From Oscillospiraceae bacterium (GTDB lineage Bacteria > Bacillota > Clostridia > Oscillospirales > Oscillospiraceae), in assembly GCA_017521875.1 (NCBI GenBank), contig JAFXBH010000257.1, positions 1 to 8,103 of the forward strand: a stretch of DNA of 8,103 nucleotides, written 5' to 3'. A model generated the notes under the pieces. The model saw only the letters and a program-made list of their open reading frames with translations, had not been told where the DNA came from and searched no databases. The stretch's first letter is position 1; each line of letters opens with the position of its first letter. Of this stretch, positions 1 to 5,489 are shown one piece after another. The position numbers and the translations under genes were made by a program.

Positions 1-22
1 TCCTGCATCATCGCAGTGCAAG

Positions 23-42
23 CGCATAGTATCCCCTATGCG
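23..42. promoter_or_regulatory. Dyad over the start of the leftward transcript: operator or 5' hairpin
   Basis: A perfect 7-base inverted repeat, CGCATAG (23-29) and CTATGCG (36-42), surrounds a 6-base centre. It begins about 3 bases after the predicted leftward start site. As DNA it would suit a dimeric repressor blocking promoter clearance; as RNA it would form a 7-bp hairpin at the very 5' end of the message. No U-run follows it, so it is not an intrinsic terminator. The regulator cannot be named from the sequence. Confidence 0.45.
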
Positions 43-51
43 TGCTCGATT

Positions 52-80
52 ATGATACCACTATTTCCGCTGCTTGTCAA
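52..80 (-). promoter_or_regulatory. Strong sigma-A-type promoter firing leftward out of the window
   Basis: On the minus strand a perfect -35 TTGACA (80-75) is separated by exactly 17 bases from a -10 TATCAT (57-52; five of six consensus bases). Transcription should start near position 45 and run off the left edge. The promoter lies just downstream of the DUF554 gene, so it serves a separate gene whose coding region is not visible. An AGGA at positions 4-1 on the minus strand may be the beginning of that gene's ribosome binding site; an ATGATG at 11-6 is an alternative start but lacks an upstream Shine-Dalgarno sequence. The promoter match is seen directly; the gene beyond it is inferred. Confidence 0.7.
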
Positions 81-129
81 CAACTTTTTTAGGAATTTTT
101 GCAAAATTTTTTCCTATATTTTTGGTATT

Positions 130-849
130 TTAGCCAAAGATTTTCTGCAGGATTTCGTATGCCACCGGAATCAGCAAAGACGGTAGCATATTTACGGTTT
201 TGATCTTCTTTTCCCCATTATACAGGAAGTTGATGCCGATGCACATCACCAGAGCGTAACCAACCATACAGATATTGCTGAGCAATTCCCCTACCAGCAC
301 ATTTTCCAGCAGGCCTGCCAGTAATGTCAGGCCGCCCTGGTAGACCAGAATGGGAACAGCAGAAAACAGAACGCCATAACCCAAAGACGCCGCCAGCACC
401 ACAGAGGTAATACCGTCGATAATACCCTTGGTGATCAGGGTACTGCTATCCCCCAGCAAGCCGTCGTTAATAGATCCCACCACCGCCATAGCGCCGATGC
501 AGTAGATCATGGAAGCGGTAATGAAACCTGCGGAAAAATTGGACATTTTCAGTTTGCTTTCAATCCACTTGCAGCCTCTGTTCAGCCGGTCTTCCAATTT
601 CAGCAGTTCCCCCAGGAATGTACCCAGCGCCAGACTGATCACCAAAATCAGTTCTCCGGAACTGGAGATACCACCGTCGGGCTTGACCGACAGCATTGCC
701 GACAGGATACCGCAGATGCCGATCACCAGCACCGCGATGCCGGTGGCTTTATGAATGGAATATTCCATTTCCTTGCTGACTGCCTTCTTGCACAGAAGGC
801 CGATGATACCGCCAATGATAATCAGCGCCGCATTGATCAGTGTACCCAC
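130..849 (-). CDS. DUF554 family integral membrane protein (YqgA-like)
   Basis: This 239-residue protein is almost wholly hydrophobic, with about seven or eight membrane segments (roughly residues 4-20, 35-55, 66-83, 106-126, 144-165, 168-186, 192-210 and 219-236). It fits DUF554, the family of E. coli YqgA, in length and in conserved features: the GTLIN start, a charged loop near 82-100, the GSINDG stretch at 125-130, and STLITKGIIDG at 136-146 followed by a glycine-rich helix. DUF554 proteins are putative inner-membrane transporters of unknown substrate. The start is a GTG at 849, chosen because GGGGGAG (862-856) sits 6 bases upstream and the GTLIN opening is typical. It is transcribed alone from a promoter at 910-882, about 26 bases before the start. 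No convincing terminator follows the stop. Family assignment is firm; function is unknown. Confidence 0.9.
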   Translation of the reverse strand: MGTLINAALIIIGGIIGLLCKKAVSKEMEYSIHKATGIAVLVIGICGILSAMLSVKPDGGISSSGELILVISLALGTFLGELLKLEDRLNRGCKWIESKLKMSNFSAGFITASMIYCIGAMAVVGSINDGLLGDSSTLITKGIIDGITSVVLAASLGYGVLFSAVPILVYQGGLTLLAGLLENVLVGELLSNICMVGYALVMCIGINFLYNGEKKIKTVNMLPSLLIPVAYEILQKIFG

Positions 850-881
850 AGTTCTCTCCCCCGGTATGAAAAATTTTCACC

Positions 882-910
882 ATTGTATCACTTTTGCGTT
901 CCGATGTAAA
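882..910 (-). promoter_or_regulatory. Promoter of the DUF554 gene
   Basis: Minus-strand -35 TTTACA (910-905) and -10 TACAAT (887-882), each five of six consensus bases, lie 17 bases apart. A TG one base before the -10 makes it an extended -10 element. The start site would be near 875, giving a leader of about 26 bases. Its -35 lies only 14 bases from the -35 of the divergent bioY promoter, so a protein bound between them could affect both. Confidence 0.7.
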
Positions 911-924
911 CACAGGAAAACGAT

Positions 925-953
925 TTGACATTCTCCCCCGGGTTTGATATGCT
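925..953 (+). promoter_or_regulatory. Promoter of bioY
   Basis: A perfect -35 TTGACA (925-930) and a -10 TATGCT (948-953; four of six) are separated by exactly 17 bases. The start site would be near 960, which leaves a leader of under 20 bases and no room for a riboswitch. Biotin genes in Firmicutes are often repressed by BirA at a TTGT(A/T)AAC-type dyad; I see no convincing copy with the usual spacing of about 15 bases, so BirA control is not supported here. Confidence 0.7.
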
Positions 954-966
954 TAGCCACAGAAAC

Positions 967-972
967 GGAGGG
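967..972 (+). promoter_or_regulatory. Ribosome binding site that fixes the bioY start
   Basis: GGAGGG at 967-972 touches the ATG at 973 but lies 6 bases before the ATG at 979, the normal spacing. It therefore supports initiation at 979. The longer reading frame opening with TTG at 925 cannot be the start, because that TTG is part of the -35 element and lies upstream of the transcript. Confidence 0.7.
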
Positions 973-978
973 ATGGAA

Positions 979-1497
979 ATGCAAGTCAAAAATATGGCCC
1001 TTTGCGGAATGTTCTCCGCCTTGCTGGCCGTATGCGCCTGGCTGGCATTCCCCTTGGGCGATGTGGCCATCACCTTGCAGACTTTCGGTGTGTTCCTATG
1101 TCTGGGTGTACTGGGTGGCAAACGGGGCACGATTGCCATTTTCGTATACCTGCTGCTGGGAGCGATTGGCCTGCCGGTATTTTCCGGATTTCGGGGCGGC
1201 ATCGGCGCGCTGATGGGCGTTACCGGCGGATATCTCACCGGATTTCTGTTTTCCGGTCTTGTGTACTGGCTGCTGACCCATCTCTTCCCCAAACACATCC
1301 TGCCTGCTATGATTGCCGGTCTTTTGGTGTGCTACAGTTTCGGAAGTATATGGTATTATATAATGTATATCGGAACCGGCAACGCTGCCACCCTGGGATG
1401 GATTCTGGTCAAATGCGTCCTCCCCTACCTGCTGCCCGATACCGTAAAATTGCTGCTGGCTTGGCAGTTGCAGAAGAAACTAAAACCATTCGTATAA
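979..1497 (+). CDS. bioY: BioY biotin transporter (S component of an ECF-type system)
   Basis: The 172-residue product is a small six-helix membrane protein of the BioY family, the substrate-binding S component for biotin uptake. Family features include ITLQTFGVFLCLGVLGGKRG at residues 31-50 and the glycine-rich run GLPVFSGFRGGIGAL at 64-78, followed by TGGYLTGF at 82-89. A conserved aspartate near the C-terminus sits in LLPDTVK (151-157). BioY works either alone or with the shared energising module EcfA1/A2/T; no such genes lie in this window, so it probably uses a module encoded elsewhere. The start at 979 rests on the GGAGGG spacing; 973 would add only two residues. The gene has its own strong promoter, and pdaA follows 44 bases after the stop with no terminator between, so they may share a transcript. 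No biotin synthesis genes are adjacent. Confidence 0.93.
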   Translation: MQVKNMALCGMFSALLAVCAWLAFPLGDVAITLQTFGVFLCLGVLGGKRGTIAIFVYLLLGAIGLPVFSGFRGGIGALMGVTGGYLTGFLFSGLVYWLLTHLFPKHILPAMIAGLLVCYSFGSIWYYIMYIGTGNAATLGWILVKCVLPYLLPDTVKLLLAWQLQKKLKPFV

Positions 1498-1541
1498 TGA
1501 AGCCAATTTCCTCATAGACTGTCCCAAGGAGGGAAAAGTCT

Positions 1542-2321
1542 ATGGGGAAAAAAGATATTTGGATCGCGCTGACCGCCGTGTTCGCGGCAGTGATCCTTTC
1601 GTTCACGCAATTTTCAGGCCTTGCGCTGGAAACCGGGGCTTGGGGATTGTCCTTTTCAACGGAAGGCCAGCCGCCCAGCGGGCCGGCCAGCGTGAAGCAA
1701 TTACAGAAGTACGACGCGGCCTACTTAGGCGACCAAACCGAAAAAGTCATTTACCTCACCTTTGACGCCGGCTATGAAAACGGCTCGACGGCAAAAATTC
1801 TGGATGTCTTAAAGAAGCAGGAAGTCCCTGCCGCATTTTTCCTGGTGGGCAACTACATATCGAAAAACGGAGATTTGGTGCGCCGCATGGTGGAAGAAGG
1901 TCACATCGTAGGCAATCACACCATGCATCACCCGGATATGAGCGCCATTGCAGACAAAGAGGCATTTGCCAAAGAACTGCAGGATTTGGAAACATTGTTC
2001 AAAGAGACTACCGGCAAGGAATTGCCCAAATACTACCGGCCGCCCCAGGGAGTCTACAGTCAGGAGAATCTGCAAATGGCCAAAGATTTAGGCTACAAGA
2101 CCATATTTTGGAGTCTTGCCTATGTGGACTGGAAAAACGATGCCCAGCCCACCAAGGAAGAGGCGTTCCAAAAACTGCTGCCAAGAATCCATAACGGCGC
2201 GGTGGTACTGCTTCACTCCACCTCCACTACCAACGCAGAGATCTTAGACGAACTGCTGACCCAGTGGAAAAATGACGGCTATCGTTTCGCTTCCATTGAC
2301 ACTTTATTTCCCGCAACATAA
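1542..2321 (+). CDS. pdaA: PdaA-type peptidoglycan N-acetylmuramic acid deacetylase (spore cortex)
   Basis: This 259-residue protein has an N-terminal hydrophobic anchor or signal segment (about residues 6-26), then a polysaccharide deacetylase (carbohydrate esterase 4) domain from about 66 to 255. Visible motifs are TFDAGYENG (73-81) with catalytic Asp75, NHTMHH (125-130) with metal ligands His126 and His130, YRPPQG (165-170), FWSLAYVDW (189-197) and LLH (223-225) with His225. TFDAGYENG and the SLAYVDW stretch are characteristic of the PdaA subgroup rather than chitooligosaccharide deacetylases; PdaA removes acetyl from muramic acid so muramic-delta-lactam can form in the spore cortex. Ala76 stands where most CE4 enzymes have a metal-binding Asp. 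AAGGAGGG (1526-1533) lies 8 bases before the ATG. I see no clear sigma-G promoter in the 44-base gap after bioY. A strong terminator follows. It implies a spore-forming host. Confidence 0.9.
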   Translation: MGKKDIWIALTAVFAAVILSFTQFSGLALETGAWGLSFSTEGQPPSGPASVKQLQKYDAAYLGDQTEKVIYLTFDAGYENGSTAKILDVLKKQEVPAAFFLVGNYISKNGDLVRRMVEEGHIVGNHTMHHPDMSAIADKEAFAKELQDLETLFKETTGKELPKYYRPPQGVYSQENLQMAKDLGYKTIFWSLAYVDWKNDAQPTKEEAFQKLLPRIHNGAVVLLHSTSTTNAEILDELLTQWKNDGYRFASIDTLFPAT

Positions 2322-2327
2322 CAAACA

Positions 2328-2347
2328 GGGCGTGCCGCAGCACGCCC
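2328..2347. terminator. Bidirectional intrinsic terminator between converging genes
   Basis: A perfect 8-bp GC-rich stem, GGGCGTGC (2328-2335) with GCACGCCC (2340-2347), closes a 4-base loop. Rightward it is followed by TTTCCTATTT and ends the pdaA transcript 7 bases after the stop. Leftward it is followed by TGTTTGTTATG and can end the ABC exporter/DUF1854 transcript, whose stop lies at 2356-2358. The U-run is better rightward than leftward. Confidence 0.85.
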
Positions 2348-2355
2348 TTTCCTAT

Positions 2356-2844
2356 TTACAGATATCTTGCCAAAATTTGCCGGCTGTGTTTGTCCAGTTT
2401 GGTCACATCCGGCACTTCGTAGCGGTTGTCATTGATGTCCCGCAGCAGCGCCCGGCAGCCCTGCACCATTTTGAATCCGCTGAGCAAGACCCGGATCTCA
2501 ATATCCACAGGCCCTTTGTCAGTCACGGTATGCAGTGTCAAACCGTCAAACCGTTCCTCTACACGCAGGATCTTCTGAATCTTAGGTACTAAGTAGTATT
2601 CCGCAAGACAATCTTCTATGACTTTCTGTTGCTCCTCCGGCAACGCAGATACATCCCGGATCACAGCCTGCTCCACACCGTTTTCGTCCAGCAGGGCAAT
2701 ATACCGGCGTTCCTCACTAACCGGAAACAGCCGCCGCGGCTCCAAATTCTGCAGCGTCGTTCCATTCCTTAAGGTCATATCCACCGTGGTGAAATTCCGG
2801 CGGACAAACCGGGCCGAATCCCCCTCGATATACATCCGTCCCAT
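2356..2844 (-). CDS. DUF1854 family protein, partner of the ABC exporter
   Basis: This 162-residue soluble protein has no signal peptide or membrane segment. It fits DUF1854: an N-terminal beta-rich part with FVRRNFTTVDMTLRNG (13-28) and the LEPRRLFPVSE block (34-44), then an acidic helical section (68-84), a YLVPKIQKI motif (84-92), and a C-terminal part with VDIEIR (113-118) and RALLRDINDNRYEVPDVTKL (131-150). DUF1854 proteins occur beside ABC exporters of the type next door; in some Proteobacteria, as I recall, the pair is annotated as associated with cyanophycin metabolism, but no cyanophycin gene is visible here. The ATG overlaps the exporter stop by one base (TGATG, 2846-2842), and GAGAGG lies 8 bases upstream, so translation is probably coupled and the two proteins made in similar amounts. 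A role as a cytosolic accessory or regulator of the exporter is inference. No catalytic motif is apparent. Confidence 0.82.
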   Translation of the reverse strand: MGRMYIEGDSARFVRRNFTTVDMTLRNGTTLQNLEPRRLFPVSEERRYIALLDENGVEQAVIRDVSALPEEQQKVIEDCLAEYYLVPKIQKILRVEERFDGLTLHTVTDKGPVDIEIRVLLSGFKMVQGCRALLRDINDNRYEVPDVTKLDKHSRQILARYL

Positions 2845-5231
2845 CAGGCAAACCTCTCTTCCTCTTTCGTCTTCTGCACTTTGGCAGACATGGTTTGAAT
2901 TTGGATCAGTTTGTAGTACTTGCCTTTCTTCGCCAGCAATTCCTCCGGCGTGCCCATTTCCAGAATTTCACCCTTGTCTACCACAATGATCTTGTTGGCT
3001 TTCCGCAGGGTAGAAAGTCGGTGGGCCACCATCACGGTGGTTCTGCCGGAGATCAGTTGCTCAATGGACTCCTGAATCAGGCTTTCCGTCTCCGAGTCCA
3101 CCGAAGCCGTTGCTTCATCAAAGAACAGAATGCTGGGGTTTCTCAGCACCGCCCGGGCAATGGACAGTCTCTGTCGTTCACCGCCGGAAAGGCCGGTCCC
3201 TCGCTCCCCTAAAACCGTATCGTACCCATCGGGCAGACGGGAGATAAATCCATGGGCGTTGGCCACATCTGCTGCGTGGATCACATCTTCCGGTGTGGCA
3301 TCATAACTGCCATAAGCAATGTTCTGATAGATGGAGTCATGGAACATCATCGGCTCCTGCTGCACATAGCCGATCTGAGATCTGTAGAATGTCAGGTCAA
3401 TATCCCGGATATTGATATCGTCCACAAAGATCTCTCCGTCGTAATGGTCATAGTACCGCATCAGCAGATTGATCAGGGTAGACTTGCCTGCACCGGTGGT
3501 ACCCACCACGCCTACAATGTCTCCCGGCTCAATGGTAAAACTAATATTGGACAACGTCTTTTTGGAACGCTCATAGGTAAAACTGACATTTTTGAATTCG
3601 ATTTTGCCCCGCAGTCTGTCCGGATGGTTTCCCTTGCCGAAATCGCTCTCCGGTTCTGCGTCGATAATGTCCATCAGTCGCTCAGCAGAATTCAGGAAAT
3701 TCTGATATACATCATTAAAATTGGCAAAGAAGTTCACCGGTCCGTAAAACATAGAACTATAGGAAATAAAGGATACCAGCAGACCGGCAGAGATAAAACC
3801 GGGGTCGTCAATGACCAATCGGCCACCCACGCCCCAGATCACCAGCGAACCGCAGGTAACCGCAAGGCCCACCACTTGCGGAAATAGCGTAGTGATTTTG
3901 GACGCTTTCTTACTGATCTCCAGCCAGGCGCCGTTATGATCGGTGAATTTTTCCACACTTTTTTCTTCGTTGGCAAAAGCCTTGACCACACGGATAGCAG
4001 GAATGGTATCCGTCAGAATACCGGTTACCGATGTCCAGGCCCGCCAAATTCTCCGGTACAATGGCTCCATTTTCTTCCGAAACACTCTGGATCCGATGGC
4101 CACGAAAGGTATCGGAATCAAGGACAGCAGCGTCAATTGCCAGTTCATGGTGAACATAATGATCACAATGCCCACCATCAAAAACAGTTGCACCAGCACC
4201 TCCTGGGTAACCCGCAGGATAAAGGTCTGGATCACCGAACTGTCGCTGCTGATCCGGTTGATCATAGAGCCGGTGGAGGTTTTATCGTAGAACCGCATTG
4301 GCAGTTTCTGGGCTTTTTTGTATACCTCGTTCCGCAGATCTGTTACGATCTTATCGCCGGTGATTTTCAGATAGTAAGCCCGGACTGCACCGATACCAAA
4401 TTGAATCAAATAAGCCAGAAGCAGCACCAATACGCACCGGAGAAGACCCGCCTTATCTCCTATGGGCAGCACATCGTCCACCAGCAGTTTGGTCATATAA
4501 GGAGGCGCTAAAGACACGCCGGTGGTGACGGCCGACAGTACCAGACACCAAATCAAGACACCCTTATATGGCAGTACATACCGACCCAGTTTTTGAATCA
4601 GATTCTCCCGGGATTGGCATTTTACGCAAGGAATTCCCGGCCGCAGCAACACTCTGCCGCACTTGGGGCAGGCAGAAAACTGCTTTTGGAAGACCAATCG
4701 CAGAGTTTCAAATTCTTCCTCCCGGTCTTTGCCGGAGACCACATTTCGGATATATCCGGCAGCAGCATCAAACAGCGAGGCTTCCCGGTAAGAAGAACGC
4801 ATAAAGCCGATCTGTCCGTCGGAATCCTCTTCCCGAGATTGATCCCGCAGGGTGATCATCAAAATAGCATTGCTGTAGTACCGCTTTACCTGCGCGTTTT
4901 CTATTTTCTCAAGGGGCAGTTGACGGACGCCACCGGGCAGTGTGCTGTCAAACCCGTAGACCTGCTGATCGGTCACCGCCAAAACAGAGGGGGCAAAATG
5001 GTTCTGAATATTCAGGCTTCCCACCACTGCAAACTGCAGTTCTTCCGACTCCGGGATTGCCTGTTCCAAAGCCCTCCAATCATTGGCAGACAAACGCTGG
5101 TTAGCGACAAACCGTTTTCCTCTGAAGGGCGGGTTGATTGTTACGCTGATCCCCTCAGACTGGTGCTGAGATATGGGTACAGGCTCGTCTTTGGACGATC
5201 TTCGTTTCTTACTTTTTACACTGCTGTTCAT
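2844..5231 (-). CDS. ABC exporter half-transporter with N-terminal PH-like domain and zinc ribbon
   Basis: The 795-residue protein is about 200 residues longer at its N-terminus than an ordinary exporter half-transporter. Residues 1-40 are basic and polar; about 45-165 resemble a bacterial PH-like domain (VLAVTDQQVYGFD at 83-95, LPLEKIENAQV at 105-115); CPKC (188-191) with CVKC (202-205) forms a zinc ribbon. A type I exporter membrane domain with six helices spans about 222-500. The ATPase domain (about 545-780) is complete: Walker A GTTGAGKST (577-585), Q-loop VQQEP (623-627), signature LSGGERQ (681-687), Walker B ILFFDE (701-706) and H-loop His737. It should act as a homodimer pumping an unknown substrate across the membrane. 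The ATG at 5231 has GAGGA about 7 bases upstream. It is first in a two-gene unit with the DUF1854 gene. Lipid or drug export is possible, but nothing in the sequence fixes the substrate. Confidence 0.93.
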   Translation of the reverse strand: MNSSVKSKKRRSSKDEPVPISQHQSEGISVTINPPFRGKRFVANQRLSANDWRALEQAIPESEELQFAVVGSLNIQNHFAPSVLAVTDQQVYGFDSTLPGGVRQLPLEKIENAQVKRYYSNAILMITLRDQSREEDSDGQIGFMRSSYREASLFDAAAGYIRNVVSGKDREEEFETLRLVFQKQFSACPKCGRVLLRPGIPCVKCQSRENLIQKLGRYVLPYKGVLIWCLVLSAVTTGVSLAPPYMTKLLVDDVLPIGDKAGLLRCVLVLLLAYLIQFGIGAVRAYYLKITGDKIVTDLRNEVYKKAQKLPMRFYDKTSTGSMINRISSDSSVIQTFILRVTQEVLVQLFLMVGIVIIMFTMNWQLTLLSLIPIPFVAIGSRVFRKKMEPLYRRIWRAWTSVTGILTDTIPAIRVVKAFANEEKSVEKFTDHNGAWLEISKKASKITTLFPQVVGLAVTCGSLVIWGVGGRLVIDDPGFISAGLLVSFISYSSMFYGPVNFFANFNDVYQNFLNSAERLMDIIDAEPESDFGKGNHPDRLRGKIEFKNVSFTYERSKKTLSNISFTIEPGDIVGVVGTTGAGKSTLINLLMRYYDHYDGEIFVDDINIRDIDLTFYRSQIGYVQQEPMMFHDSIYQNIAYGSYDATPEDVIHAADVANAHGFISRLPDGYDTVLGERGTGLSGGERQRLSIARAVLRNPSILFFDEATASVDSETESLIQESIEQLISGRTTVMVAHRLSTLRKANKIIVVDKGEILEMGTPEELLAKKGKYYKLIQIQTMSAKVQKTKEEERFA

Positions 5232-5280
5232 ATGGCATTCCTCACTTTATCCTTATGGTTTTCCTGATACTTCCCAGTAC

Positions 5281-5324
5281 TGCTGCCCTCTGCAGGACTA
5301 CGCGCAAGTCCTTGCAAAGCAGCA
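5281..5324 (-). other. Branched stem-loop in the leader of the ABC exporter mRNA
   Basis: The leader of about 120 bases before the exporter can fold into a long hairpin. An outer 6-bp stem pairs 5281-5286 with 5319-5324 (TGCTGC/GCAGCA on the plus strand). After an internal loop, 5291-5299 pairs with 5307-5316 through AGGACT/AGTCCT and TGC/GCA with one bulged base, leaving a 7-base apical loop. No U-run follows, and the ribosome binding site lies about 40 bases further on, so it is not a terminator or a simple RBS mask. I do not recognise a known riboswitch class. It could be a cis-regulatory RNA, a protein site or a stability element. Pairing is seen in the sequence; any function is inferred. 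Confidence 0.45.
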
Positions 5325-5356
5325 CATTTTAAGGACGGACAGCAATTTTTTGTTTG

Positions 5357-5368
5357 GGTAAATTTACC
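5357..5368. promoter_or_regulatory. Perfect 12-base palindrome over the exporter -10: candidate operator
   Basis: GGTAAATTTACC reads the same on both strands and covers the predicted -10. A related 12-mer at 5392-5403 (GTTTACTTTACC on the minus strand; nine of twelve positions agree) lies just upstream of the -35, 35 bases away. Two similar sites flanking a promoter suit cooperative repressor binding. The regulator is not identifiable from the site alone. Confidence 0.4.
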
Positions 5369-5389
5369 ATACTCACTCCCCAATTACAA
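5361..5389 (-). promoter_or_regulatory. Probable promoter of the ABC exporter/DUF1854 unit
   Basis: On the minus strand a -35 TTGTAA (5389-5384; four of six) and a -10 TAAATT (5366-5361; four of six, with a TG one base upstream as an extended -10) are 17 bases apart. The start site would be near 5354, giving a leader of about 120 bases. The weak hexamers are partly offset by the extended -10. It is the best promoter in the 5232-5445 gap. Confidence 0.5.
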
Positions 5390-5445
5390 GCGGTAAAGTA
5401 AACAAATCTGCCCCTATTTTTTTGTGTATAACTCCTAACAAAAAT

Positions 5446-5483
5446 ATGGCTGCGCAACCTTCCAAAAAAGGCTGCGCAGCCAT
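5446..5483 (-). terminator. Intrinsic terminator of the DUF1846 gene
   Basis: A perfect 11-bp stem pairs ATGGCTGCGCA (5446-5456) with TGCGCAGCCAT (5473-5483). Its 16-base loop can add a small CCTT/AAGG inner stem. On the minus strand it begins 6 bases after the DUF1846 stop and is followed by ATTTTTGTT, a proper U-run. It separates that gene from the ABC exporter promoter downstream. Confidence 0.88.
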
Positions 5484-5489
5484 TTGCTT

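Noticed and set aside
91..115. AT-rich palindrome after the DUF554 stop as a terminator
   Set aside because: Only AGGAA/TTCCT pairs cleanly, the centre is all A/T, and on the minus strand it is followed by A residues rather than a U-run.
904..949. TGTAAAC...GTTTGATA as a BirA operator
   Set aside because: The half-sites match imperfectly and are 30 bases apart rather than about 15; both overlap promoter elements that explain them.
888..1298. 136-codon minus-strand open frame over bioY
   Set aside because: It is antisense to a confidently identified bioY, proline- and arginine-rich, with no ribosome site.
3252..3887. 211-codon plus-strand open frame
   Set aside because: It is antisense to the exporter ATPase and membrane domains and is rich in residues typical of reverse-strand translation.
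2356..5231. Cyanophycin metabolism locus
   Set aside because: The naming used for similar pairs in Proteobacteria rests on nearby cyanophycin genes; none is present here, so the label is not carried over.
4593..5267. 224-codon plus-strand open frame
   Set aside because: It is antisense to the exporter N-terminus, which has clear domains; the frame itself has no family resemblance.
5423..5431. Perfect DnaA-box-like 9-mer TTATACACA on the minus strand
   Set aside because: It is a single copy with no cluster, no dnaA or dnaN nearby, and roughly a one-in-four chance of appearing at random in a window this size.
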